Shown here piece after piece: positions 1 to 13,700 of a stretch of 64,000 bases of DNA (positions within the stretch are counted from its first letter, which is position 1; each line of letters starts with the position of its first letter). This DNA is from Acanthaster planci. Its lineage: Eukaryota > Echinodermata > Asteroidea > Valvatida > Acanthasteridae. The notes beneath the pieces were generated by a model. The model worked only from the letters and a program-made list of their open reading frames with translations. It made no database searches and was not told the DNA's origin. Both the position numbers and the translations under genes were made by a program. The stretch lies in contig NW_019091542.1 in assembly GCF_001949145.1 (NCBI RefSeq), forward strand, positions 351,992 through 415,991. The letters are read 5' to 3'.

Positions 1-1678
1 GGACACAACGTGAAATACAGCCGGACCTGCACGATGCAACTTTTTTTGTTTTACCAACCCCTTTCATGAATAGTGGGCTCTACCATTTACGGGTAGGGGT
101 TTGGTATTTTTGGTAAACTAGACTGGTTCTCAGTCTTTCCATCATTTCTCTTATTGTGCAGGAAGGGGCCAACAGTAGGTTGTCCTCATGTGCGTATTAA
201 AGACAATTTTCTGCCTGGTGCAATGTGATTGAATTTTTTATGCCTATGCACGAATGCGAACTTGAAATACTTTTATGAGAGTTTAAGGAGGTAATCGCTG
301 AACGTGATACCAGTTAGCCCATTCAATAAACAAACACAAAATCCTGCCATTCGTTTAACGTCACACACAATTCATCTTGTGGTCCACATCACCACGCCCA
401 CAGTGCCTGCAAGTGATCAACCATCAGTCATCAATCATGTGTCATGTTCCCCGACTACTTAAGCTAGGATTCTTCAGTGTGTTTACATGCTGCAAGGAAT
501 CCATTCATCATTGTGAGTCCTGTTCCCTGACTCCCTCAGCACAGATTCCATCTTGTGGCAACGGACCTTCTTGGCATCTGACTGTTTCACACACAATTTC
601 TCTGATGACTCGTCCACAAGAGTCCAGTTCCCTGACTTCCTCACCATGGATTTCCATGCTTCAGCATCAGAGTTCCAAAGGACCTGGACAATCCGCATCA
701 CAGCTTTTCAAATTCCTCACCCATGTGTGCTTGGACCAAAAAGGAAAAGTTGTGGAGCGAGTCTAAGACGACACAGGGCTGAACTTCGTCCTTTGTAAAT
801 AGTCCCCAAATATACAGTATCAGGAAGTATCTTCCTTGCCTAGTCATACGACAGACACCTGCTCGTTATCTGTGGAAGAACAAAAAAACAGCCAACTGAC
901 TGCTCAGAGCTAGTTCATTTCAAGGAGCAAGTCAAATGTTAAAGGACACACGGAATATTTGGGTACAGTTTTTCAGAGTTACCCAGTTTGAATACGCTGT
1001 TGATGTAAATCTCCCTTATCCACCTGCAAAAATACATTAAAATTCTGAACGTCAGCACTTTGCAATTTACGAATGCAATTCTCTCCCTCAGCTGATTTCA
1101 TGAGATTTTCCTATTTTTTACAAATCAATAGAGCCTAGGCCATGTGTGAGTAGGGACCTGGTAAGAAATCCTGTTACCAGAGTTGATATCAAGACACTCA
1201 CAAGACACTCACAAGTCACCACAAGTCAGTCACAGGTCATTCAGTCCTAGGTCAGTTTGCCAGCTATTGACATAAAGTGTGACAAAGCCATTCCTTTGTC
1301 ATCGTCAGTCTCTGTAGCTCTGACCCGATTCGTGATCTGACTTGCGATAGACTTGTGACTGACTTGATGTAAGCTGTTCCTTGCATACCCGAGTCGTAGA
1401 AGTCGCACGCTTCTGTCTTGGAACTGGACAGTTCCCCTGGAAAGATAACAGACTCACGGTCAGGGTCATTAAAAACCAGGAACATCAAGTCTGTGAGCAA
1501 GCTTGAATCCTTGATGATAAATGCTTGGTGTCAAAGCGACACCAGTGTAATATCTCACATCAACAGATTCCCACTGAGCGTTTTACACACCAATACCATC
1601 ATTTCAAATCAAACAGGACATCCAGTCACCACAATATGTTGAGTGAGGGGTTAAATATTCCAAAATGGAGTGTTAATT
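1..1678. other. 3' flank of PDZ-GEF
   Basis: Contains the 3' UTR of the minus-strand gene for an unknown distance. I found no minus-strand AATAAA or ATTAAA here, so polyadenylation may lie outside the window or use a variant signal. A fold-back repeat occupies about 1181-1376. The open frames in 377-798 have no recognisable protein content. Confidence 0.5.
1181..1376. repeat. Fold-back repeat, copy 1 (CACAAGTC subrepeats)
   Basis: The left arm has runs of CACTCACAAG and CACAAGTCA. The right arm has their complements (GACTTGTGACTGACTTG). Both flank a central GTGACAAAGCCATTCCTTTGTCAT. The same layout and centre occur at 56441-56662, so this is a dispersed element and not a local hairpin. Confidence 0.6.
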
Positions 1679-1794
1679 TCAGACGAGTGATGTTATTTTG
1701 TGCTTACGTTTCCTGGCTGTGGCAACAGCATAGTCTGGTGGCTGCCTTTGTGTCATGTCAGGGGCAGCAGAGGGTGGTTGGGAATAAGACCTCC
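1679..1794 (-). CDS. RAPGEF2: PDZ-GEF exon 30 (second PY motif, PDZ ligand, stop)
   Basis: 116 bases, phase 1 to stop. Encodes [20 protein letters not shown] and ends TSLV-stop. The R(K/Q)PPDYxVA motif matches ARKPPDYNVAL of human RAPGEF2. The last residues form a class I PDZ ligand, like the SAV end of the human protein. Confidence 0.87.
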
Positions 1795-4700
1795 CTATTA
1801 GTAAACAAAGCACAGCAGACAAAGAGAAGTCAATGTCAGTATATATTAATGAATTTGGTCCAGTATCATTCAATTGTTGGTTTAAAATGACGGCCCAAAG
1901 AATCAGACAATTAATGAGTTATAAAATGAACAAGATTAGCGCCACATCACATTTCTTTCCCACAGCAATGGGCAGAGTTAAAGTCAAGTCCATTCAACGT
2001 CCAATTAACATAAAATTCTCTCATAAAAAGTTCTCATAAGGGTCTTTTAACAAGGCAGCTGGCAAGCAACAGGCAATAAAAAAAATGAAATGTCTGGCAC
2101 AATTTGTTTGAATAGCTTGTGGCATGGCTTGAGACCAGGCAGCCTGTGATGGATATGTGACGGACTTATAGAAGGGGTCATTCCATGAGGTTGGGGCACA
2201 ATTTGTGACAGTGTCCTTTGTTACATGGGTTTCATAAAAATGAACAGTTACTTCCCTGCATGTGAGTTCCAAGTTGATATTGTTATACATCTTGCAAGGC
2301 TGAATACAGAGGTGTGTGTCATCTTTACAGAGTAAATGACCTACTCTACCGATCATGACAGGTGGTAAAAGTTGCCCATGTAACAGGACACCGTTACAAA
2401 TTGTGCCCCATCTGGGAACATGTCATTTGTGGCCGTTTTCTGTGTCTTCTTTCTGGAGATACAACTTTCAGCTTTCTCTCTCTCATTATTTTTTTTTGGG
2501 GGGGGGAGTAAAAGTCACGCCGTACCTGTTCTTTTCGGCGGTGTACCTTTGGTAGCTGCATGGTATTCTGGAGGTTGGCGTGGCCTGTCTGGGTAGGTAC
2601 ATCGCTCTTCCTGGCTAACCCACCTACGACCAGGCTTCACCTGGTTGTTGAGAGGCATTGTGGGAGCTCCTGGCAAATCTAGGACAAACATACAAAACAT
2701 CTGACACAAATTTCCAGGAAAAACATTTTGGCATCAGTGTAGACCCTCTTCCAAGAGATGCATTTTTTACAATGCCATGAATCACTAACTCAAGGCTTAA
2801 TTTTTTCTCCCCATGAACTAAATGTAGGTTGGAAAATCATGAAAACTGCCTGAACAAGACAAGCTCTCCTACCGTTGTGGAACTGATGATCTCTTGTTGG
2901 CGGTGATGACGAACCGAACGACGAGTTGCTCTGAGTATCATAATTAGACGACAGACAACTCTGGCTAGAATCTGAACTGTCGTAAGGTCCAGTCATGCCA
3001 GGCTGTTGCCCTGGCAATCAGAAACAAAATGTAACACAAATTAACAGTTGGCATATAAATTTCTCAGTTCTTTGAAGAAACACAATTCTGTGGTTTATTG
3101 CTCATTGTTAATCTCCATCCAATGTGTACTGCCTAATACTCAATGTCCACTCTGACACGGACTGGTCAATATTGATTTGGGTCAAGATCTACAAGGTATC
3201 AAAATGTTGAATCAGAATTCCACACTGCAAAAGCAACTTCAGAAAAACAAGTAAATTAATGTTGTTATAAGGAGTAGCACTCCTTTAAGAGGGGCAAAAA
3301 CCTGTCATTAAAAAGAAGAAGCACCCTTATCATTTTGACAGCTATTCCACCTGAAAGTTTGCTTCTTTTTCTAATTACTAATATTTGGCATCCAAACTTT
3401 GATGGCAGTGCGTAACTGCCACTGACATATACCACACTCTAGTCCAGTCACGTCATCCCACAAGATCAACTCGTTTCATTCTTGCAGTCTTCCTTCTGAT
3501 CCTCCGCCCCCTTTTACAAATAAGCCCCTCCCCTTTAAGAAGGTCCTAAGCACACACCTGTTGTCTGTCTGTGTTTGGGTTTGTGCTCTTGCATTGTAGT
3601 AGAGCCTGCTTCGCTACCCCCATAGCCACTGTCACTACGTTGCGGGCTCAGTTTACGGCCTTCGTTCCCCTCGGCAGACGACGTACTGACAGAGGACCCT
3701 GAGAAAATTTGTAGAGGAATCAATTTAATCTGTGATCAGTTACAACAAAATGAGTCTAAAAGTCTTAAATTAAGTGGCCATTTTGCACCTGACATCAAGC
3801 TTCAGTAATCCCTCCATTTGATATGACAAGTCTATTTTCTGACTGGCATGGCTTGTAGCATATTTAATGCTAATCAGAAGGCTCAAACTCCAGTTGGCAA
3901 ATGCCACATTTACTAAGCGCATTCAAGTCATGATGACGACTTGGCTGATTCACAAAAATGGGAATCTATTCATTTTTGAAGTCCCATCTTCCCTGATCTG
4001 AGCATCTCTGGGACCCCAGTCTTGTCCAAACTAAACAAAGCTGGCTTGTAACCTCGGCTGGTGACAGCTGCCCTTCTCGTCCGGGTGTTGGTGTTCAACG
4101 TCGGGGAGGCTGGCCCTACTTTGCAGTGACTGGTGGACGGGGGGCCTCGCGGCTGGGACGACTTCTGGACTTTCATGGTGCTAATTCGGGACTCCCCCTC
4201 CTCCGACAGGGATAACAACTTGCGCAGGTTTTTGGGTGACGTGGCTCCTAGGATAAAAGACGGGAAACAACTTAGAAGTAATCATTTGCCTTACTTTACA
4301 ATTTGTGTAATCTTTTCTAAAGAATGTTACGACTTGTTGACCACCATTCAGAATCACTTTCCCATTCGGATTTGACAAAACTGAATCTGTAGAAAAACTA
4401 CAGCTACTTACTAAAAATAGCCAAGTCAAATGGTGTGAAAAAAGGTTGATTTACAGATGCCTTAAAAAGACCACTATAAAGTACCGAGCTTGCAGACACA
4501 AGAATGCAAGACGGCACCTCTAGGTTTCGACCCACCTTCATCAAGTGAATCTTTTTTTGACAGCTGCAACCACATGCTCCATACACAATTCATCCACACC
4601 TGTGTCACAACCACGGTAAAATATCTTGCCCAAGGACAAAGTTTCCCTAGCTTGTCAGTCAACCTGCATTCAAGAATTCTACCACCACTAGACAATCCTT

Positions 4701-7700
4701 CTGCTCTGACAACTGCCCCCTTGTTTTCCCTGACTTTCCCTTACGTACCAAAGGACGTCTTGGGTGCATCTTTGTAGATAATCTTCTTAATCTCCTCTTC
4801 CTGCTTGTTGTACGTTGTGGGGGGCGGGGCAAGAGTGGAGGTCAATGAACTCTGACTGGTCTGGGAACTCCGCCTGGTCTGTCCCGAGTTCATAGAACCT
4901 GCAAAATTAGCCACAGAATATAAAAAATCCACATGAATTCTGTAAGAAAGTGCCTTGACCAGTTAACGTTGGATTATCTTACCCGAAAAAGCTGCAGGTG
5001 GCGGATTTTTTGACCCACAAATTCTTCAACCTTACAATTGTGCCTTGACCCTAGAGAGCATGACGCCTTCATACACCAACCACGGAAATAAAAAACAATT
5101 CCTAAACGAGCATAAACGTCCTCCGTTTAACAAATAACGAAAGTCATGTGTGTTTGCATGTTATCCGGCGTCAAGTGGTTAAACATTTCTTTCTGATAAC
5201 ACAGCGAGAAAACTTCTTTTAGTTTCTACCAAACAGAATCAACAGAATTCACAACCACCACAGGGCTAAATAAAATTTATAGAATTTGTACAACTAGTCT
5301 ATGCAAAGCCACCTGTTTTGACATTTCTACTTCAAACTGAGACCATTTCGCCGCTGGGAAAAAGTGGCAAATAGTAACAGACACACACCACAAGAAACAC
5401 AGCAAACATACAGCATAATTTCTTCACCCGCTTAATGCAAAATCTTAAAGCTACAGAAAAATTAATGCAATACATAGAACCACAGTTTTAGAGAAACCTT
5501 TAACCACTTTATGTACTGTACTGCAGTTGGTATCACCTCAGTACAACATATTGTCATAAATGTTGTCACTTGTTTGTCAATTACTTCATCAAGTGTGAGG
5601 CTTTGGGGTTAAGATTTCTTTTTGCAAGTGTGAAATGTGTACATCAAAGGTTACCGAAGTCAAGGAAATAGAGAGTTATTTGAGGAAAGATGAAAGAGGA
5701 GTTTATTCTGGGTTAACTACAAATTGGAAGGGTGCAAAGGACTGAGAAAATCAAACAGTTAAGTTAACCACAACCATTTGGAAACTGTGCACGTTTTCTA
5801 GTTGCAAAAAGGGACTCTGGGGAAAAAAAAGACCAGTGTTCACAAAGTTATTAGTAGGTCCACAAAGAGAGAATTAAAGGTCACACTGGGTGGGTTCTTT
5901 TGTTAGGTTAACCCAACACACTCATAAAGTACCATCACCACAGGCAAGCAGAATAGGTGAACAGGGAATGGCAAAATACCAGGCTTTGACAAGAGTTGAC
6001 CATCCATGACCTCAATGGCTTGCTGCTTGCTGTTGAGTTACCTCAGGGGAAAATACCACCCACTTCCCTATTCATAGTTCACTGCAATCCCCTGTCTTTT
6101 TCAGGACTTCAATGGACTTTTAGCAATTCAAGAGTGTGCAGTTCTATCGCCAGCAGGTTAATGATAAGTAGGCCCCGTTTGCCCTGAAATGCACGTACAA
6201 GTACACCTCTGTAAGCACACTAAATCGCTGGACTTTGCATACTTTCATGTTCGTTTTTCTGCGGACAAATATACAATAAAACAGGCACCTACAACTCAGC
6301 ATGCCTAGTAAAAAACAGAGGCACAGGAAAAACTAAGTGGTTCTTGGTTTACATACACTCTTTGCCAGAACAAACAGTCAAGAAGCCTTCTGCAAGTTAC
6401 ATTTGAATAAAATCAGGTGCACTGAGTTCTTCAAATTCACGTGAACATAACAGTTTGCATTGTCCATACTAAAGACTCGCAGTTCGGGGCAAGCTTTTGC
6501 TTACATAAGACATGCCTTGCACCAATACACTGTTTTCAACAGATAAGAAGGGAACAGAGGAACCAGTCCATTCCAGAGGTGGTGGTCACTAGGCAAAAGC
6601 TTTCCGTGAATCACAAGGTAGCGCAACAGTGTATTTAGTCTGCGGAATTCAAATTGTTACATTTATGTACAATTGGATAACTCAGCGTACCAGATTTTAT
6701 TCAGATTTAACTTGGGAAAGGCTTATTGGCACTTAAATTGTTGAAATCTGGACTTATTTGCAGGATAGCAGAAGAGAACGTTACACAAATTCACAGTTAA
6801 GAAGAACACGACTCCATTTACAGCAAGCCAAAGAAACTTTCATACATCAGGCTCTTCACTTCATTGCAGCCATCTTGGTTTCCAAATATTCAAGTAATGC
6901 CACAGCTGAATTTACATGTCCAGAAATAGTAATAACACCGAAGTCTAAGGGAACTAGACTTGGCCACTGCGAAGAAACTTTCAATATGTCATTGCTTGCC
7001 GTAGCCATTAAACTTGGACATGGCCTAAATGTTTGTGATACTCCTGAAACAGTCTGGTGCCTGAGATACGTAAATCTGATTTTGTAATATCACAGATTGG
7101 TAACCTGTCCAAGATGGCTGCCGGAATCAGAACTCTACACATGGGACAAGGGATTAGTTGACAGACACTGTGACACACCGTGTAATATCAACTCACCCCC
7201 ACCAGTAATCCTTTGAATGGCTTTATTAGAAACAACAGGGGCAAAATGGACAATTAATAATAAAACCATTAAAAATATCAACATAAAAATGGTGCAATAT
7301 TTAGGAATGGGTCGACTACTATCTATGCATTGTAGACAGCTACAAGAAGATATTTCAAAGTGCACAAAATACTGTCATCACTCTAAGAATCTAACAAGAA
7401 ATTTACTTCAACTGAAGTTTAAACTTCAGCGCACTTGTTCTTTCAACTGCAAAGAATAGATTCTTGGTTTCACCGCTTGATGTTAAGTACTTTTCATCCC
7501 CAGAAAGAATTTTATAAATATCCTACAGATCCTTTCAAAACCTAACAACCAAAACTGTACAGTCCATTATCTCAAACAGAATCCATCAACTAAAAGAACA
7601 TCTGCTCAGAGTAATTAACTGGAAGAGGATGTAGCCACTGAACAAACTTAGCATGGAGAGGGGGGGATTGAGTTACCTGAGTTGGCGATGGGTTCACACT

Positions 7701-10700
7701 TGAGTGACATGTCTCTGAGTTCATCTTCATTTTGTACAATGTTCAGAACGCTCAGGTACTGTTTGACTCGCCGGCACATCTGGGCCTGGTGAAGAGGAAA
7801 AAACCCACAAGCTTTTTGAAAACTCGCTCACTCAGAGATCTTTGAGTCTACCTGGATCCATTGTTAAGATGAAAGGAGATCCCCAGTCAGTATGACAGGT
7901 GACCCCTCAACAAAGACACTGATAATTTGGCGGGGTTGGCGGAAAGCCTGAACACTGTGTTTGGAGGTTCGAATCCCACTTATGTCAGCATCCTTCGTTT
8001 GGTAACCTGATCAAAGCTTGTGCTATGATCCTATTTGAATTGCTACACAGTTTTCAGTTGAAACAAAGGTTTTTATATCTTATTGGCTGTTCTGTCTTTC
8101 CTACCTCCTCCCACATCTTCTTTGGGTTGATGACCGCCGAGCTGCGGCGCCCCTGGTTGCGTTTCCGTGGCAACGTGGTGACGCTGGCGCCCATGACCGA
8201 GGCCAGGCTGGATCCAATCAGCGGCGAGCCCGAGCCGGTCATCTTGGGAGCCAATAGTTGCCTGGGGTCCTGTTAAATTGGGGAGAAGCGAAATGCAGGG
8301 AGGATGGGGAAAGTGAAAATCGGCAAATAAACGGAGGAAGAAAAGAAATCAGAGTCACCAAATCAAAGTCAAACTCCACTGCAGCAAATTTCAAGCTGCT
8401 TTTAGACTCTCTAGACAAAAACACCTCGACTCTTCAGAGACAGAGACCACTAATCTGACAGATTACTTGTTGAGCCAAAATATAGCTTCTTAAGCAGGAC
8501 ATATATCAACTGTAAGTGTATGACTGTAGTTTTGATCCAAATATTTTTAGACACTTTTGCTGCAAAGAGTGACCATTGCGTTGGGCACCAATTATCAAAT
8601 TTCGTACGACTGATTACCAGCCAACCATTATCTCTGTCAAAATAGAGCAAACTCAAGTGAATATCCAAACTTGCTAAAAGAAGTCCAGTTCCTACAATAG
8701 AAGGTCAGGACTCACGTAGACAGCGTTGGCCATGCTGACGATGTAGCGGACCTCCCGCGATATCATCCTGAGCTTCTCAAAGTTGATCAGAGCGTCCACC
8801 TTGGTGTCGTTGCCCAGGTGTATGAAGGTCAGGTCCTTCTTGACCACGGGGAAAAATGGAATCTAAGAACCGGAAGAATAAGGAAACAAAAAGAAAGCAG
8901 TCAAGATTTCAAAAATGATTGTCTCAAACCAAGGCTATCAAGGATCAGCCAATGAATATCGTTGCTTTTTATAGTGACTTCTTACTTGTCAGTAACCCTT
9001 GATTTTCTCTTTACGTTTTGGAAGCAAAGCTGAGCAACCCAGGTGTTCCTTTCGTGGAAAAAAATGTTAGCATATTGATTCGTTTGTTTGCCTGAAACAG
9101 CTCCCCCCAAAAAATCTAAATTGGTGTAAGATTTTTAAGAGGCCAAAACGATTCACTTTGAAGAGTCGAACGTTCCAAGGAACTCATTTGCATATTATCA
9201 AGCAGCATACTTCCTGTTTCTAAACAGCCAAGATGCCTTAGCCGGACGTAATCCACCCACAACTCACTAGGTTACAGGCTTGATAACTAGTGGGCCAGAC
9301 AATCTTACCAGTGGGGGTTGGACCTGCTCGGAGCTGACCAGATTCCGGTACTTGGACATGTTCCTAGATGGGTCCATCAGGTCCTGTAGGTCCTCAAACA
9401 TCTTGACGTACTTGGCGGGGACTTTGTCCCAGGTGCTGCGGAGGCGGGAGACGCAGCCGTGACCGAGGCCGCTGACGATGGCAAAGAGAGAGTTGAAGTT
9501 CTTGCAGTCTTTGCAGTGCCCTGGGAAAAAAGTACAAGAGATCCTCAGGCACTGCAGGAAGAATGCAACCGATAACACGAGGAGAAAAGAAATCCAATGA
9601 AGTTTATCCAAATGTTGTCACAATACAGAAATGTCCACTTTCATCATTACTGGAATTTCAATTTCGCCCATTGTGCACGCACATTTCAGGAGTTTTTGCT
9701 GATTGTAACAAACCAGAATTATTCGTGTCGTACTTACTTGCAATTTTGATGAACTGCTTGATAATTTTAGCTCTCTTGACCAAGGTGATCTCGTTACAGA
9801 CTTCTGTCACCACCCAGAATAATTCATTGTTCACAATCTAAAAAAAATTGTTCAATTGAAAAGTGATATTTTTTATACTCTTCTAGTTGTTCTTTTCATA
9901 TTTGCAGATAATTTTCTTAAAGTTATCACAATAAATAACTTCAAAGTGCTCTAAAACATTACAGCACAACCAGAGAAAATTCCATCCAATATTATAAATA
10001 CAACATTACTTATTCGGAGGACCCTTTGCACAGGGTACCAACCTCCTCGAATGACTGTAACCTCTTGTTGGAGTCCTCAGGTTTGAGTTCAAAGAGATTC
10101 TCTATGTAGTCTGTAGCTTCAATCTTTTGGAATATCTCGTAGTCTCTCAGCGTCAGCTGAGCCGCGACTTCGTTGGAATCCAATTGGAGGAAGGTGACTT
10201 GACTATCCTTCAGTAACTCCTGAATTGATTACAAATCAAATCAATCAAAATTGATTTCATTGTTGACATCTGACTTTTTAAAACAATTTAAGCTGCAATT
10301 TATCAGTAATATCATTTACATTTAGAAGTCAAATCTACTACAATCCCTTGTGGTTTGCCATCTTTTATGTCAAGCCATGTGTGAAACTGGTATTATGCGA
10401 CTACAAGTTTTGTTTTCCCACTGGCATGCCACAGTGACTTGCCATAGCCACAGCCACAGCTACAATTTATTTTGAACACAGCCCCAAAATCAAGATCAAA
10501 CATCCTCATAGACCTATGTGTCATTTCAAGTCACAGCCAAGTAATTCAGACATGGCTTCATATCAGTGCAAACAATCTCTACCGATTAGAAATTCTAGAC
10601 ATTTGGAAGAGGTATATGGCTCACCACGGCCACTTCGTCCGGCATGAGCGTCTCCGAGGCCATGTTGTTCCTGAGGAAGAGCCGACCACATAGACTCAGC

Positions 10701-13700
10701 CGACCGGCCACGTCACTCTGATGGTCTGGCAGCCGGCGCTGCTTGACCATCCCACCTGGGGCAACGGTCACCTCACAGAGGGAGTAAGTGCCCGAGTTGG
10801 CTGCTTCAGTCAGGCCGTATTCCCGCATGGCTAGCATCACCACTTCTAACGCCGTCGTCTCCTGTTGATTGAAAAACAAAAAGGGTCCAGTTTCTGAAGT
10901 ATTACAAATTTAGAAAAAATTACTTTAGAATGACACAGCTGAAGTTAAGAAAAACTAGAATGGTGAAACAAAGGTCAATAGGTCAAGATCTAGCTGACCT
11001 CTGACCCAAAATCCAAGCCTCACCTTGTGTACCAGGAAGTACTTGCAGGACTGGTCAGCCCTGTAGATCTTAAGGACGTGCTCGGGGTAGTCGTTGCCAG
11101 CCATGTAGGCAGAGGATTCGTACATGGGGATGGCGGCAATGGAGGTCAGGTCGGGGTTACTGTTGCTCAGGTAAGGGTTGCTGCCGGTGATGCTGCCTGA
11201 CTTGGAATGCCTCATGAGGGTCGAGGAGTCATCTTGGGTCCTGGAAACACCAGAAGAGGACAAGAAACCTAGGTCTAACACCCCCGTACTACGACCAAGA
11301 ACTGATAGAAGTGGTGTCACACTGTCAAATTATGAGTGTTCTCTCTAGTTAAATCATAATGGCTTCACCGTCAACTTTGAGATGTCAGATGTACAGCAAC
11401 TTTTGCAGCACTAAAACTGTTGGAGCTCAGATCCATCTTATGCCCAAATGATTTCCACAATAATTTACATGTGGAAAGCAGCAACAAGTGACTATGAAGA
11501 ACAAAGATAATTTTTTTGCTCTCTGTGGTCCAATTCTCAAATAATATTCAAAAGTTAAAAAGAAAAATCCAGACCATTTTTTTACATTTCTAAGGTCAGG
11601 AAAACATACAGGAAAGTATAGACAAGACCACAACAGAGGAACACTCCGTAGCATCCCCGTAACATGACGGAGCTTTGGTGGTCAGATGTAAACTCACCTC
11701 GCTGTGGTCTTGTTGGGTAGAATGCTGAGCTTAGCCATAGCCTTACGCAGCTTGGTCTTGTGGCCTAGTGTGGCAAACCCGCTTCTCTTCTCATGCTTAC
11801 TCTTGGTCTTGATCTCGGGAGACATCTGAGATAAGGGTACGGCTAGGGCTAGGTCAGGGATGGTCAGCCTGGCCCGTGGGTCTGTCTGGAGGAGCTGGAT
11901 CTCCTGGCTGGGCAGCCGGCCCCAGTTGCTACGGCCGCCGTCCTGGGATGCGATCAGGTCCCGAAATGCTAGGCATGGAGATGAGGAAGGTGTGTTAAAA
12001 GTTTCAAATGGGCCACCCAGGGGCATTAAGACACCAAATTGAGTGACACATCTACACAAAAGGTTGGCTTGCTATTTCTAATGCAAACCAAGACAAAATC
12101 ACTGAAAAAAAATGACGTTAAGCATAACTTTCACTGTTTGGGCCATAAATGTCAAATGTGGCCCACAATCAACTCATAGCTGAGTCAACATTGAAAGCTC
12201 ACCTAGCGTGTTATACTTGACGGTAATACTAAGATGAGTCGTTCCCTTGAGTATCTCCAGGGCTTTGGTGCGAGTGACTTTCTCAAAGCTGTGACCGTTG
12301 ACCTCCAGGAGCTGGTCCCCCTTCCTCAGTCCCACCGTCTGCGCCTTGGAGCCACGCTCCACCTTGGAGATGAAGATGCCCATCTTCTTCTCCCAGCCTC
12401 CAACGATGGAGAAAGATAGCATGGAGTCACGGTCCGACCGAGCCTGGATGACAGAGAGAGAAAGAGAGACATCGGCAGTCACCTGCTGATCTCACAGAGA
12501 GATACCGCCTTGTGGCTGAAACCACTCTCCACAGAGGTACACTGTACATGTGACTGACAAGTATTTCGGGCGTAATCCACAAGACAATCCTAAGTAATGA
12601 TCTATTCTTCATGTAAACAAGCTAAAGCCCTATCAGTTATTAAATGCTCTCCCTAGAGGCCCTGGGGTAAGAAGACAACGAAGAAAAGTTCACTTTTAGA
12701 AGTGAGAGGAAAACTCCGGACTTACATCCCAGGGAAACCCCCGGAATCAGGTAGGACCTGACAGCCCAATCCAGCTATTGGTATGGAGGGGACTCGAACC
12801 TGGGTGACAGTGGTAGAAAGCCATGGAAAGAACCACAAGGCGAACGTAACTCCCCAAATGATAGATCTACTCAGAAGATAACATCATGTGATTTCCTTCT
12901 TACCAGCACAACTGTCCTAGGCTTGGCCTTAGCAGCCCCAGCTATATGAAGTAATCTTAGCTGGCCAGTCATGGTCTGTTCAAAGTTAAAAAAACAAACA
13001 AGTAAACTATGAAATTTACAACTGTAAAAACCGAGTTTGTGAAAACCAACTCAGTGATTCACACCACACAGCTGAAATATAGAATACCAAAGTGAATATG
13101 TCATGCGCACAATTATGTGTGTAAAAGGCGAGAACCGGCACGTGAAAGAACACACATGCGTACTCCATTCATTTGTACGGTATTTCCTGATTCAAAATGT
13201 TCGCACACTTCGCTGCTCTACAGACTACTGCTATTTGAATTTGAAGACTTCATTTCCACAACAGAGATTTTCATAACTAATTGGTTGTTCGGCCCACCTA
13301 CGCTGGGAGCAGAGCCATGCCCCGCCCATTCCACAGTACCTCTTTCTCTAAGCAGTCCTCAAATGCCTCCAGAAACTCGATCATGTCCGGCGACCTCTCA
13401 AAGTCACTGTAGTAGTTGTTGACCCACAGAAGCAGCACGCGGGTCACCTGCACCAGCAAGAGGTCCAAGGGGTAAGAGAAGGGGGGATGGAGATGGGGGA
13501 CAGGGGGTGGGAGATTGGGTTTAGGGTCCGGAAAGAACGGGCTGGGGTTCAATGTCTGACTCATTTCATGTGATCCGTGCACCAGGGACCACAAAAAAAA
13601 AGAGAGAAAAAACTGCACAGAACAGTGAGACGGATTAGTCACTTGTTTTCTGCGAGGTTGTCAAATTCAGGACACGTTGCCATGTCAACTGTGCACGTGG

